Shown here one piece after another: positions 45,511 to 54,075 of a DNA stretch of 64,000 bases. The stretch spans positions 57,243 to 121,242 of the forward strand of contig NZ_VBUI01000013.1 of assembly GCF_005780185.1 (NCBI RefSeq), written 5' to 3'. The stretch is from Halomonas urmiana. GTDB lineage: Bacteria > Pseudomonadota > Gammaproteobacteria > Pseudomonadales > Halomonadaceae. The notes beneath the pieces were generated by a model. It was not told the DNA's origin. It did no database searches and was given only the letters and a program-made list of their open reading frames with translations. Position numbers and translations under genes: made by a program. How positions within the stretch are numbered: position 1 is the stretch's first letter; each line of letters opens with the position of its first letter.

Positions 45511-47307
45511 TCAGTGCCCGGTGGCGACACCAGCGCCCTTCGGATAGCGAACGCTCTCCACCAGGTCCTGGATCTCCTGCGGAGGCTCCTCGGTGGCGTT
45601 GGAGACGATGAAGGCGACCGCGAAGTTGAAGATCGCGCCCACCGCACCGAAGGAGAGCGGGGAGATGCCCAGGATCCAATTATCCGGCGTGTTGGGCAGC
45701 ATGTTGGTGCCCGGAATGAAGAACCAGCCCAGGTAGGTGAAGATATAGAGCAGGGTCGCACCGAGACCGGTCAGCATGCCCGCGACGGCGCCCTTGTTGT
45801 TCACCCGCTTGGAGAAGATGCCCATCATCAGCACCGGGAACAGCGAGGCACCGGCGATCCCGAAGGCCAGTGCGACCGTCTGCGCCGCGAAGCCGGGCGG
45901 GTTCAGGCCCAGGTAGGTCGCCAGCAGGATGGCGCCGGCCATGGAGATGCGTGCCGCCAGCATCTCGCCCTTCTCGGTGATCTTCGGGTTGATCATGGTC
46001 TTGATCAGGTCGTGACTGATCGCCGAGGAGATGGCCAGCAGCAGGCCGGCGGCTGTGGACAGCGCCGCGGCGATGCCGCCCGCCGCGATCAGGCCGATGA
46101 CCCAGCTGGGCAGGTTGGCGATCTCGGGGTTGGCGAGCACCAGGATGTCGTTATTGACGTTGAGCTCGCTGCCGTTCCAGCCGCGCTGTTCGGCGGTCTC
46201 GGCGAAGGCCTCGTTGCCGTCGTTGTAGACCTGGATGCGACCGTCGTTGTTCTTGTCCTCGTACTGGATCAGGCCGGTCTCTTCCCAGGTCCGCACCCAC
46301 TCGGGACGTTCCTCGTAGCGGATCGGGTTGGTGGTGGCGTCCTCGTAGTTTTCGACCTGGCCGGCCATGTCCGGATAGACGGTGGTCATCAGGTTCAAGC
46401 GTGCCATGGAACCCACGGCGGGAGCGGTCAGGTAGAGCAGGGCGATGAAGACCAGGGCCCAGCCGGCGGACCAGCGCGCGTCGGCCACCTTTGGCACGGT
46501 GAAGAAGCGGATGATGACGTGGGGCAGGCCCGCGGTACCGACCATCAGCGACAGGGTGAACAGCACCATGTTCAGCTTGTTGTCGACGTCGGCCGTGTAG
46601 TCGCGGAAGCCGAGCGCGTTGACCACGTCATCCAGCTTCTCGAGCAGCGGCACGCCGGATTCGGTGTGGGTGCTGAACATGCCCAGCCCCGGAATCGGGT
46701 TGCCGGTCAGCTCCAGGGCGATGAACACCGCCGGGATGGTGTAGGCGATGATCAGCACCACGTACTGCGCTACCTGGGTGTAGGTGATGCCCTTCATGCC
46801 ACCGAATACGGCATATAGGAAGACGATGAAGGCGGCGATCCAGATGCCCCAGGTGTTGCTGACCTCGAGGAAGCGCGAGAAGGCCACGCCGGCACCGGTC
46901 ATCTGGCCGATGACGTAGGTGATCGAGGCCACGATCAGGCAGATGACCGCGACCAGGCGGGCGGTGTTGCTGTAGAAGCGGTCCCCGATGAAGTCCGGCA
47001 CCGTGAACTTGCCGAACTTGCGCAGGTAGGGTGCCAGCAGCATGGCGAGGATGACGTAGCCGCCGGTCCAGCCCATCAGGAAGGTGGAGTTGGCATAGCC
47101 GCCGGAGGCCAGCAGGCCGGCCATGGAGATGAAGGACGCCGCGGACATCCAGTCGGCGGCGGTGGCCATGCCGTTGGTGATCGGGTGAACGCCGCCGCCG
47201 GCGACGTAGAAGTCCTTGGTCGACCCGGCGCGGGCCCAGATCGCGATGCCGATGTAGAGGGCGAACGAGGCCCCTACGAACAGCAGGTTGATGGCAAACT
47301 GACTCAT
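45511..47307 (-). CDS. Sodium:solute symporter, acetate/monocarboxylate type (VC_2705-like)
   Basis: 598 residues, about 13 membrane helices. SSS signature parts include DFYVAGGGVHPITNGMATAADWMSAASF split at 33-60 and GLPHVIIRFFTVPKVADAR. A hydrophilic insert (about 310-395) carries an EF-hand-like loop DKNNDGRIQVYN (351-362). With the small DUF4212 protein 6 bp upstream it forms the two-gene unit usual for this subfamily, related to actP-yjcH. In an acs-crbSR locus, acetate or short monocarboxylate uptake is the likely job. Confidence 0.88.
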   Translation of the reverse strand: MSQFAINLLFVGASFALYIGIAIWARAGSTKDFYVAGGGVHPITNGMATAADWMSAASFISMAGLLASGGYANSTFLMGWTGGYVILAMLLAPYLRKFGKFTVPDFIGDRFYSNTARLVAVICLIVASITYVIGQMTGAGVAFSRFLEVSNTWGIWIAAFIVFLYAVFGGMKGITYTQVAQYVVLIIAYTIPAVFIALELTGNPIPGLGMFSTHTESGVPLLEKLDDVVNALGFRDYTADVDNKLNMVLFTLSLMVGTAGLPHVIIRFFTVPKVADARWSAGWALVFIALLYLTAPAVGSMARLNLMTTVYPDMAGQVENYEDATTNPIRYEERPEWVRTWEETGLIQYEDKNNDGRIQVYNDGNEAFAETAEQRGWNGSELNVNNDILVLANPEIANLPSWVIGLIAAGGIAAALSTAAGLLLAISSAISHDLIKTMINPKITEKGEMLAARISMAGAILLATYLGLNPPGFAAQTVALAFGIAGASLFPVLMMGIFSKRVNNKGAVAGMLTGLGATLLYIFTYLGWFFIPGTNMLPNTPDNWILGISPLSFGAVGAIFNFAVAFIVSNATEEPPQEIQDLVESVRYPKGAGVATGH

Positions 47308-47313
47308 GCTGGC

Positions 47314-47574
47314 TTACTCCCCGAGTCCGAACTGTTTGTCGAGACGGTTCATCTTCCAGGCGTAGAAGAAGATGATCGCGATGAAGGTCAGGATCGATCC
47401 CTGCTGGGCGAACCAGAAGCCCAGGTCCGTTCCTCCTACTGGAATGCCAGCCAGTAGCGGGCGAAACAGGATGGCGCAGCCGTACGACACGAAGGCCCAG
47501 ACGATCAGGCACCCCGTGATCAGGCGTACGTTCGCCTTCCAGTAAGCAGCGGCATTAGACTTGTCGTCTGCCAT
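47314..47574 (-). CDS. DUF4212 small membrane protein, symporter partner
   Basis: 86 residues from the ATG at 47574 with GGAGAG upstream; the frame is open 19 codons further without a site. Two membrane helices (about 20-42 and 55-77) with the family sequence YWKANVRLITGCLIVWAFVSYG and GFWFAQQGSILTFI. The family is always found ahead of VC_2705-type symporters, as here. Confidence 0.9.
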   Translation of the reverse strand: MADDKSNAAAYWKANVRLITGCLIVWAFVSYGCAILFRPLLAGIPVGGTDLGFWFAQQGSILTFIAIIFFYAWKMNRLDKQFGLGE

Positions 47575-48101
47575 AGTGTTGCTCTCCACTTGTTGTTGAG
47601 ATTGGAAAGTTGCCCGGAGCGTTTGCATCACTCATCAGGACAGTCGTGCCGACGGAACAGCCTCGATGGCGGAGTCTGAGCTGGCCTGTCATCGGGTGGC
47701 CCGCGGCCGGTCGTGGTGAAGTGTCGACGCGGGAATGCCCTGTATGGCTCATGCCCAAGTCTGGGCAGCAAACGCCTAAAATAAATCCCAGACTTTCGTA
47801 TCATGACGACAGGCTGGTACAGGGTTTCTTTTTAAAATCCATTTTAATCAATTGCTTGCGACATTGTTTAGCAAGCGTTTTTGTTATCTTTAAGGTGCGC
47901 ATAGGACGATGGTATAGCCTGGAAATGTCGCCGGGTTGAGGGGCGTCGTAACGCAGTGTTTGACCATGGTCTAAGGCGGCCAAGTTAGGACGATTGTCTA
48001 GGTCTTTATCCCATGCCGATTTTGCTATCGTTAAGGCTTGCTGGACGCCGAGTGCGCCGAGGTCAGCGGGGTGGTCAACGCCGCGCAACGAGGACAGCCC
48101 C
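47575..48101. other. 527-bp divergent control region of the acetate genes
   Basis: Separates the DUF4212-symporter operon from the nucleotidyltransferase gene. It is AT-rich in 47780-47900, holds an inverted repeat GCTTGC..GCAAGC followed by GTTTTT (47854-47882), a palindrome GCCCA..TGGGC near 47752-47765, and the motif pair at 47963-48004. Short open frames are present but none has gene-like composition or a ribosome site. Confidence 0.6.
47963..48004 (+). promoter_or_regulatory. Two candidate CrbR operators
   Basis: ACCATGGTCTAAGGCG (from 47963) and ACGATTGTCTAGGTC (from 47990), GTCTA starts 27 bp apart. A -10-like TATCGT (48026-48031) is 30 bp beyond the second GTCTA, close to the 27-29 bp seen at acs. 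Confidence 0.45.
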
Positions 48102-49925
48102 ATGGTCGATGTAGAACTCTCTCATCCCCCCTTCACCTTCCTCGACGAGGAAGGCCGCGAGCGCGTTCGCCGCAGTATCGACCTGGCCTATTTCGACCGC
48201 GAGGAGATCATCCTCGATGCCGGCCAGGCCGGGGAATATCTCTTTCTGATTCACAAGGGCGAGGTCGCCGAGCTGGACCCGACCCTGCCCGGCGCTCAGT
48301 CGCATATCGGTCACTACACGGCCGGCGACCTGTTCGGCGCCATCAGCATCCTCAACGGCAAGAGCCGCTATCGCTTCCGGGCCGAACAGGAGAGCCTCTG
48401 CTACCTGCTGCCCAAGGGGGTTTTCAAGCAGCTCTGTACGGCCTATCCGGCCTTCGCCGAGTTCTTCCGCCAGCGCCTGGCCCAGAAGACACGCCTGCTC
48501 ACCGAGCGCCGCGCCGAGGGCGGCGTCACCATGGCGGGCTTCATGCTGGCTCGCGTTAGTGAGTGCATGCGTTCCCCCCTGCTGGTGGCGGCCAGCACCA
48601 GCCTGGCCGAGGCGGTACATACCCTGAACGACAGCCATGCCGACAGCCTGCTGGTCGAGGGCGAGCAGGGGCCGGGCATGGTCACCAAGACCGACCTGCT
48701 CAACGCCCTGGTGCTCGAGGGCCTGACCCAGCAGAGCCCGGTGCAGGACGTGGCGCACTTCGCGCTGATCACGGCGACGCCCGAGCAGTACCTGTTCGAG
48801 GTGCTGGTCCAGATGACCCGCTGCAAGGTGGAGCGCGTCGTGGTCATGGAAGGCGACCGGCCCTGCGGCGTGGTCGAGCTGACCGACGTGCTCAGCTACT
48901 TCTCCAGCCGCAGCTACGTGGTGAGCCTGCAGGTGGAGCAGGCGAACAGCCTGGAGTCGCTGGCCGCGGCCAGCCGTCGAACGCCGGAGCTGGTCAAGGC
49001 GCTGATGGCCCAGGGCGTCAAGCTGCGCTTCGCCATGGGGCTGCTGGCCGCCCTCAACGGGCGCATCATGAACAAGGCCTGGGGGTTTCTGATCGACGAG
49101 CGGTACCACTCGGAGAGCTGCCTGATGGTGATGGGCAGCGAGGGGCGCGGCGAGCAGATCCTGAAGACCGACCAGGACAACGGCCTGATACTGGCCGACG
49201 ATCTCGACTGGCCCGACTGCCAGGCGCAGATGCAGCGCCTCACCGAGACGCTGATCGAACTGGGCTACCCGCCGTGTCCCGGCGACATCATGGTCTCCAA
49301 CCCCGAGTGGGTGGGCACCGAGAGCCAGTGGCGCGGGCGCATCGCGCAGTGGGCGGCGAAGCGGGACGGCGAGAGCCTCATGCGGCTGGCGATCCTGCTC
49401 GACGCCCATGCGGTGGCCGGCAACGCCTCACTGCTCGCGCGGCTGCGCGAGGAGCTCTTCGAGCGCTGCAGCCGCGACGAGATCCTGCTCTCTTATTTCG
49501 CCCGCACGGCGCTGCGCTTCTCCACGCCCCTGACGCTGTTCGGATCGCTGAAGAAGCCCCAGCACGGCGTGGACATCAAGAAAGGCGGTATCTTCCCCAT
49601 CGTCCACGGGGTGCGCACCCTGGCGCTCGAGCGGCGCATCACGGCGACCTCGACGCTTGCGCGGCTCGAGGCGCTGGTCGCCGATGGCCGCCTGGAGGAG
49701 CGCTTCGCCGAGGACCTGGGCGAGGCCCTGTCGCTGTTCACCGAGCTGAGGCTTCGCCAGCAGCTCGAGCGTCTCGACGACCCACAGGGCAAGGGAGAGG
49801 AGCCCGACCGGGTGGTGGTGCAGGAGCTCTCTTCCCTGGAGCGGGACCTGCTCCGCGAGGCCCTGCACATCGTCAAGGAGTTCAAGCAGCGATTGTCGCA
49901 CCGTTTCCACCTGGAATATTCCTGA
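48102..49925 (+). CDS. cNMP-binding / CBS / DUF294 nucleotidyltransferase-like protein
   Basis: 607 residues from the ATG at 48102 with GAGGA upstream. A cyclic-nucleotide-binding fold (about 10-130: GEYLFLIHKGEVAEL, GDLFGAISIL) precedes a CBS pair (about 150-275). A DUF294 nucleotidyltransferase domain (about 320-450: GSEGRGEQILKTDQDNGLI) and its helical C-terminal domain complete it. The domain set resembles GlnD-type signal transfer enzymes. Such genes are recurrent partners of acs and the DUF4212 symporter, so a role in tuning acetate metabolism is likely; the modified target is unknown. Confidence 0.88.
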   Translation: MVDVELSHPPFTFLDEEGRERVRRSIDLAYFDREEIILDAGQAGEYLFLIHKGEVAELDPTLPGAQSHIGHYTAGDLFGAISILNGKSRYRFRAEQESLCYLLPKGVFKQLCTAYPAFAEFFRQRLAQKTRLLTERRAEGGVTMAGFMLARVSECMRSPLLVAASTSLAEAVHTLNDSHADSLLVEGEQGPGMVTKTDLLNALVLEGLTQQSPVQDVAHFALITATPEQYLFEVLVQMTRCKVERVVVMEGDRPCGVVELTDVLSYFSSRSYVVSLQVEQANSLESLAAASRRTPELVKALMAQGVKLRFAMGLLAALNGRIMNKAWGFLIDERYHSESCLMVMGSEGRGEQILKTDQDNGLILADDLDWPDCQAQMQRLTETLIELGYPPCPGDIMVSNPEWVGTESQWRGRIAQWAAKRDGESLMRLAILLDAHAVAGNASLLARLREELFERCSRDEILLSYFARTALRFSTPLTLFGSLKKPQHGVDIKKGGIFPIVHGVRTLALERRITATSTLARLEALVADGRLEERFAEDLGEALSLFTELRLRQQLERLDDPQGKGEEPDRVVVQELSSLERDLLREALHIVKEFKQRLSHRFHLEYS

Positions 49926-49999
49926 CCCGCGGCGCGCTCGCCACTGCGCGCGCCACTGAATGCGTCACCGACGCACCACGACACCAGGAGGTTTGACCG

Positions 50000-50626
50000 A
50001 TGCTCAGGGCCCTGCGCCGCGCCGCCGATCGACGCCGTCAGGTGGATGGCGATCACGGTTGGCTCTTTGCGCCCTATACCGGCGAGGAGCTGGTCGCCAT
50101 CGACTGCGTGACCACCGGTCCCGACCCGCGTCGGGCCGAGCTGGTGTCGCTGGCCGCGGTACGCCTGCGCGGTGACCGGGTGCTGACCAGCGACTCCCTC
50201 GACCTGCGGCTGGCGCGTCCCGCCAGCCTCTGTGGCGATTCGATCCGCCTGCACGGCCTGCGCGGCATCGACCTGGCCGAGGGAGCCGGCATCGACGAGG
50301 CGCTGGCGCAGTTCCTGGACTTCGTCGGCAATCGCCCGCTGATCGGCTGGCGCCTGGACGACGACCTGACGCTGCTCAACCGCTACCTGCGGCCGCGCTT
50401 CGGCTTCGATCTGCCCAACGCCTGCATCGACGTGGCCCAGGCCTACTATCGTCGGCTGCACCGCTGCCACCCCGAACTCGCCACCCGGCCGTGCTTCGAG
50501 CAGGTGGCCGCGCGCCTGGGGGTACCGGTGATGGGGCGGCACACGGCACTCGGCGACGCCGTGACCACGGCACTGATTCACCTGCGCCTGACGCGCAGCC
50601 CTTCCGGGGTCGAGCGTTTCTGTTGA
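50000..50626 (+). CDS. DnaQ-like 3'-5' exonuclease domain protein
   Basis: 208 residues with AGGAGG 7 bp before the ATG. DEDDh fold: Exo I is AIDCVTTGPDP with D35 but V37 where DxE needs glutamate, Exo II is GWRLDDDLTLL, and Exo III is RHTALGDA with the H and D kept. Loss of the first-motif glutamate suggests reduced or altered catalysis. It follows the DUF294 gene by 74 bp, an order also known from other acetate-cluster genomes, so they are likely co-transcribed. Confidence 0.82.
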   Translation: MLRALRRAADRRRQVDGDHGWLFAPYTGEELVAIDCVTTGPDPRRAELVSLAAVRLRGDRVLTSDSLDLRLARPASLCGDSIRLHGLRGIDLAEGAGIDEALAQFLDFVGNRPLIGWRLDDDLTLLNRYLRPRFGFDLPNACIDVAQAYYRRLHRCHPELATRPCFEQVAARLGVPVMGRHTALGDAVTTALIHLRLTRSPSGVERFC

Positions 50627-50721
50627 TCCTCGCGGCACAGGCGGGCCTGCGTCGCCTGTCGGCGGGGAGAATGGTAGGATAGCGCCCGCCATTTTCCAGC
50701 CGCCCAGGCAGCGCCGATACC

Positions 50722-51630
50722 ATGCCAGACGCCCTGATGTTCGATCCCCGCGAGACCGCCCCGCGCCCCGTCGCCGACCCCGCGACGCCTCCCGACGAGC
50801 TCGATGCGTCGGACAAGCGCGCGTTCAACAAGCTGCAGAAGCGGCTGCGTCGCCAGGTGGGCAACGCCATCATCGACTACGGGATGATCCACGAGGGGGA
50901 CCGGGTAATGGTCTGCCTCTCCGGGGGCAAGGACAGCTACACCCTGCTGGAGATCCTGCGCAGCCTGCAGCGCAACGCGCCCGTGAACTTCTCCCTGGTG
51001 GCGGTCAACCTGGACCAGAAACAGCCCGGCTTTCCCGAGCACGTGCTGCCCGAGTACCTGGACAAGCTCGATGTCGAGTATCACATCCTGGAGCGCGACA
51101 CCTACTCGGTGGTCAAGGAGAAGACGCCCGAGGGCAAGACCACCTGCGCGCTCTGCTCGCGACTGCGGCGCGGCTCACTGTACGGTTTCGCCGAGGAGAT
51201 CGGGGCCACCAAGGTGGCGCTGGGGCATCATCGCGAAGACATCCTCGAGACGCTGTTCCTCAACATGTTCTTCGGCGGCAGCCTCAAGGCCATGCCGCCC
51301 AAGCTGCTCTCCGACGACGGCCGCAACATGGTGATCCGTCCGCTGGCCTACTGCCGGGAGGCCGATATCGCCGAGTTCGCCCGCTGGATGGCGTTCCCGA
51401 TCATTCCCTGCAACCTCTGCGGCTCCCAGCCGAACCTGCAGCGCCAGGTGGTCAAGGAGATGCTGGCCGAGTGGGAGGTCAAGCATCCGGGGCGGCTCGA
51501 AAGCATGTTCAAGGCGGTCACCAATGTGGCGCCCTCCCAGCTGGCCGACCGCGAACTCTTCGACTTCGCCGGCCTCGAGGAGAAGCAGGCGCGCCTCAAT
51601 GCCGATCGCATCGATCTTCACAACGAATAG
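50722..51630 (+). CDS. ttcA: tRNA 2-thiocytidine(32) synthase TtcA
   Basis: 302 residues. The PP-loop SGGKDS (67-72) and two CxxC pairs (C142/C145 and C230/C233) bind ATP and a [4Fe-4S] cluster. TtcA thiolates C32 of certain tRNAs. The cluster-bearing enzyme next to anr is a frequent gammaproteobacterial neighbourhood. Its stop TAG opens a heptad series. Confidence 0.97.
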   Translation: MPDALMFDPRETAPRPVADPATPPDELDASDKRAFNKLQKRLRRQVGNAIIDYGMIHEGDRVMVCLSGGKDSYTLLEILRSLQRNAPVNFSLVAVNLDQKQPGFPEHVLPEYLDKLDVEYHILERDTYSVVKEKTPEGKTTCALCSRLRRGSLYGFAEEIGATKVALGHHREDILETLFLNMFFGGSLKAMPPKLLSDDGRNMVIRPLAYCREADIAEFARWMAFPIIPCNLCGSQPNLQRQVVKEMLAEWEVKHPGRLESMFKAVTNVAPSQLADRELFDFAGLEEKQARLNADRIDLHNE

Positions 51631-51662
51631 CCGTAAGCCTTAAGCGGTAAGCCATAAGACAA
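51628..51662 (+). repeat. Degenerate heptad array starting at the ttcA stop
   Basis: From the stop codon: TAGCCGT AAGCCTT AAGCGGT AAGCCAT AAGACAA. Five 7-bp units on RAGCNNN, complementary in kind to the array at 51722. Confidence 0.8.
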
Positions 51663-51692
51663 CCCCACCGCCGCCAGACGCGTGGGGTTGTC
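51658..51692. terminator. ttcA terminator inside the heptad element
   Basis: GACAACCCCAC and GTGGGGTTGTC form an 11-bp perfect stem with a 13-nt loop, followed by TTGTCTT. Confidence 0.8.
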
Positions 51693-51721
51693 TTGTCTTG
51701 GGAGTATTCTCAAGCTGATCA

Positions 51722-51783
51722 ATAGCTTATAGCTTATAGCTTATAGCTTATAGCTTATAGCTTATAGCTTATAGCTTATAGCT
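51722..51783 (-). repeat. 7-bp tandem array (ATAGCTT) x 8.9
   Basis: Eight perfect copies plus six bases. On the minus strand the unit is AAGCTAT. A hairpin CCCGC-GAA-GCGGG (51784-51796) separates it from the anr stop. Confidence 0.97.
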
Positions 51784-51798
51784 CCCGCGAAGCGGGGA

Positions 51799-52542
51799 CT
51801 ACCGGCAGCCCTCCTGTTCGGCCACCTCGAGCAGCGCCTCCAGATCGAGGATGTTCACCTCGCGCCCGGACACGGCTACCAGCTCCTGGGACTGGAAGCG
51901 ACTCAGGATGCGGCTGACGGTCTCCACCGCGAGTCCCAGGTAGTTGCCGATGTCGGCCCGCGACATGGAGAGCCGGAAACTGTAGGGGGAGTAGCCGCGC
52001 CGGCGGAAGCGGTCGGAGAGGCCGGTGAAGAAGGTCGCCAGGCGCTGGTCGGCGGTCTTGCGCGACAGCAGGCGCATCATGCGACGGTCGTCGCGCATCT
52101 CCTTGCTCATGCTGCGATAGAGCTGGCCGCGCAGCTCCGGAAGGGACTCGGAGAGGGCGTCAAGGCGATCGAAGGGGATCTCGCAGACCGTGGTGGTCTC
52201 CAGGGCCACCACCGTGCCCGGATAGCGCTCCTCGTCGATGCCGTCGAGGCCCACCAGCTCGCTGGGCAGGTAGAAGTTGGTCAGCTGGTCCTCGCCGCTG
52301 CCCTCGGTGGTCACTTGCTTCAGGCTGCCCGAGCGCACCGCGAAGACGCTGGTGAACGGGGTGCCCTGGCGGAACAGTGCCTCGCCCTTCTTCAACGGCG
52401 GTCGGCGGCGGATGATGGCATCGAACTGGTCCATGTCCTGCACTTCGAGCGCCAGCGGCAGGCAGAGCGAGCTCAGGCTGCAGGTCTGGCAGCGAGTCTC
52501 GTTCAGCAGGGCACGGCGCCTGCCGGTTGCGGGATCGGGCAT
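51799..52542 (-). CDS. anr: Anaerobic regulator Anr/Fnr
   Basis: 247 residues from the ATG at 52542, with GGAGG 5 bp upstream; a longer start at 52575 has none. Cluster cysteines C18, C21, C27 and C120 match E. coli FNR (20, 23, 29, 122). A cNMP-fold sensor and C-terminal Crp helix-turn-helix (SRADIGNYLGLAVETVSRILSRFQ) follow. The E..SR recognition residues predict TTGAT-N4-ATCAA binding. It is an oxygen sensor likely driving hemN and the cbb3 genes next door. Confidence 0.96.
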   Translation of the reverse strand: MPDPATGRRRALLNETRCQTCSLSSLCLPLALEVQDMDQFDAIIRRRPPLKKGEALFRQGTPFTSVFAVRSGSLKQVTTEGSGEDQLTNFYLPSELVGLDGIDEERYPGTVVALETTTVCEIPFDRLDALSESLPELRGQLYRSMSKEMRDDRRMMRLLSRKTADQRLATFFTGLSDRFRRRGYSPYSFRLSMSRADIGNYLGLAVETVSRILSRFQSQELVAVSGREVNILDLEALLEVAEQEGCR

Positions 52543-52650
52543 GCTCTCCTCCATGGATGGTGGCTCAGTGCTCATTATGGAGGATAGTCGCCCACCGGCA
52601 AAGCACCGCTTGAGGCGTCGCCGCTGACCTTGGCATTCAGGGTGCGTCGG

Positions 52651-53979
52651 TCAGGGCGCGGCGGGGTAGGCGTCGAAGGCCGCCGCCAGCTGACGAATCA
52701 TCAGGCGCCCGGTGGGCGTCGCGCGCCACTGTGGGCCCTGGCGCACGATCAGTCCCTGTGGCTCGGCCAGGGCCAGGCGCGCCAGCGGCTCGGCGAGATG
52801 GGCCTCGGCGTCTAGGCCGAAGGCCTCGCCTAGCGCCGCCAGGTCGAGAGGGAGATCGCGCATCAGTCGCTCGATGGCGGCGCTGCGCAGCCGGTCCTCC
52901 AGGCTCAGTCGATGGCCGACGGCGGTCGGCAGCTCCCCACGATCCAGGGCGTCCTCATACGCCTCGAGCCTCAGGGGGTTGCGTACGTGCAGATCTTCCA
53001 GGCGGGAGACCGCCATGACACCCAGCCCCACCAGGTCGTGGCGCTCGCCTCCTACCCCGAGGGCCCTGGCGAGGCGGTCATCGCCCCGCGCGAAGCGGTC
53101 GTGGCCGAGATGCACGTAGCCCGCGGCGGCGAGCATCTCGATGGCCGCCTGCAGCATCCCCTGGACCTCCTGCGGGGTGGGCAGATCCGCAGGGCGGATC
53201 TGGCGCTGCCGGGGGAAGCGCTCGGGATGGTGATGGTAGTGAAACAGCGACAGCCGCGACGGCGCCATGGCGATGACCTGCTCGAGGGTGGCGGCGAAGC
53301 CGTCGCGGGTCTGGCGGGGCAGGCCGAGGATCAGGTTCAGGTTGACGGAGTTGAAGCCCAGCCGGTCCGCCTCGTCGAGCAGCTGCTCGGTCAGGCCGCG
53401 GCCCTGCTGGCGATTGATCGCCTGCTGGACCTCGTCATCCAGGTCGAGCACCTCCAGGCTCAGTCGGTTGAAGCCCAGCGCCTCGAGATGACGCAGGGTG
53501 AAGACATCGGCCTCGCGGGGGTCGATCTCGATGAGGTACTCCCGGTCGCGATCGCCGGCCAGCCGGAAACGGGCGTCCAGCCGGTCGATCAGGTCGCTCA
53601 TCTGGTCCAGGGTCAGGAAGGTCGGCGTGCCGCCGCCCCACTGCAGGGAGCGGACCTCCCGCCGAGCATCCAGGTGGCGACTGGTCAGCACCATCTCGCG
53701 GTCGAGGCGCGTGAGATACGCCTCGGTCAGGCGGGTATCCGAGGTGGTGACCGGTCGGCGGGTGCAGTGAAAGCAGGCCTGCTGGCAGAAGGGCAGGTGC
53801 ACGTAGAGCGACAGCGGGCGCGCCGCGGCGTTACTGTGCTCGAGTGCCCGGCGGTACTCCTCGGCGCCGATGCACTCCCCCATCGCCTGGGGCGTAGGGT
53901 AGAAGGCATAGGCGGGGGCCGGCGAGGCCACCGCGAAGGGAACGTCGCTACCGGATGCGGTAAACGCACGAGCGGGCAT
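52651..53979 (-). CDS. HemN-like radical SAM protein (oxygen-independent coproporphyrinogen oxidase family)
   Basis: 442 residues from the ATG at 53979, preceded by GGAGAG; an ATG at 54003 lies at the predicted transcript start. Radical SAM cysteines C65, C69 and C72 (PFCQQACFHCTRR) bind a [4Fe-4S] cluster; GGGTPTFL and the HemN C-terminal domain follow. True HemN has CxxxCxxCxC with GCNK; here the last cysteine is arginine (R74). So heme synthesis activity is uncertain, and it may be a divergent HemN or a paralogue. The ANR box upstream implies low-oxygen induction. Confidence 0.82.
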   Translation of the reverse strand: MPARAFTASGSDVPFAVASPAPAYAFYPTPQAMGECIGAEEYRRALEHSNAAARPLSLYVHLPFCQQACFHCTRRPVTTSDTRLTEAYLTRLDREMVLTSRHLDARREVRSLQWGGGTPTFLTLDQMSDLIDRLDARFRLAGDRDREYLIEIDPREADVFTLRHLEALGFNRLSLEVLDLDDEVQQAINRQQGRGLTEQLLDEADRLGFNSVNLNLILGLPRQTRDGFAATLEQVIAMAPSRLSLFHYHHHPERFPRQRQIRPADLPTPQEVQGMLQAAIEMLAAAGYVHLGHDRFARGDDRLARALGVGGERHDLVGLGVMAVSRLEDLHVRNPLRLEAYEDALDRGELPTAVGHRLSLEDRLRSAAIERLMRDLPLDLAALGEAFGLDAEAHLAEPLARLALAEPQGLIVRQGPQWRATPTGRLMIRQLAAAFDAYPAAP

Positions 53980-54009
53980 GGTCAGCTCTCCGGAGGGAAA
54001 CATGCCTTC

Positions 54010-54015
54010 ATGCTA
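54010..54015 (-). promoter_or_regulatory. Candidate -10 of the hemN-like promoter
   Basis: TAGCAT on the minus strand. With a start near 54003 the ANR box centre is at about -41.5, the class II activator position. Confidence 0.45.
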
Positions 54016-54037
54016 GCGACGCCCCCGTCGCGCCGCG

Positions 54038-54051
54038 TTGAGCTGCGTCAA
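54038..54051 (-). promoter_or_regulatory. ANR/FNR box upstream of the hemN-like gene
   Basis: TTGAGCTGCGTCAA, both TTGA and TCAA half-sites with correct 6-bp spacing (consensus TTGAT-N4-ATCAA), 59 bp before the ATG. Confidence 0.75.
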
Positions 54052-54075
54052 GCGAAGCTGTGATCGGCGTGGCCG

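Noticed and set aside
47610..47939. 109-codon frame in the acetate control region
   Set aside because: No ribosome site, no family, crosses the promoter motifs' AT-rich region.
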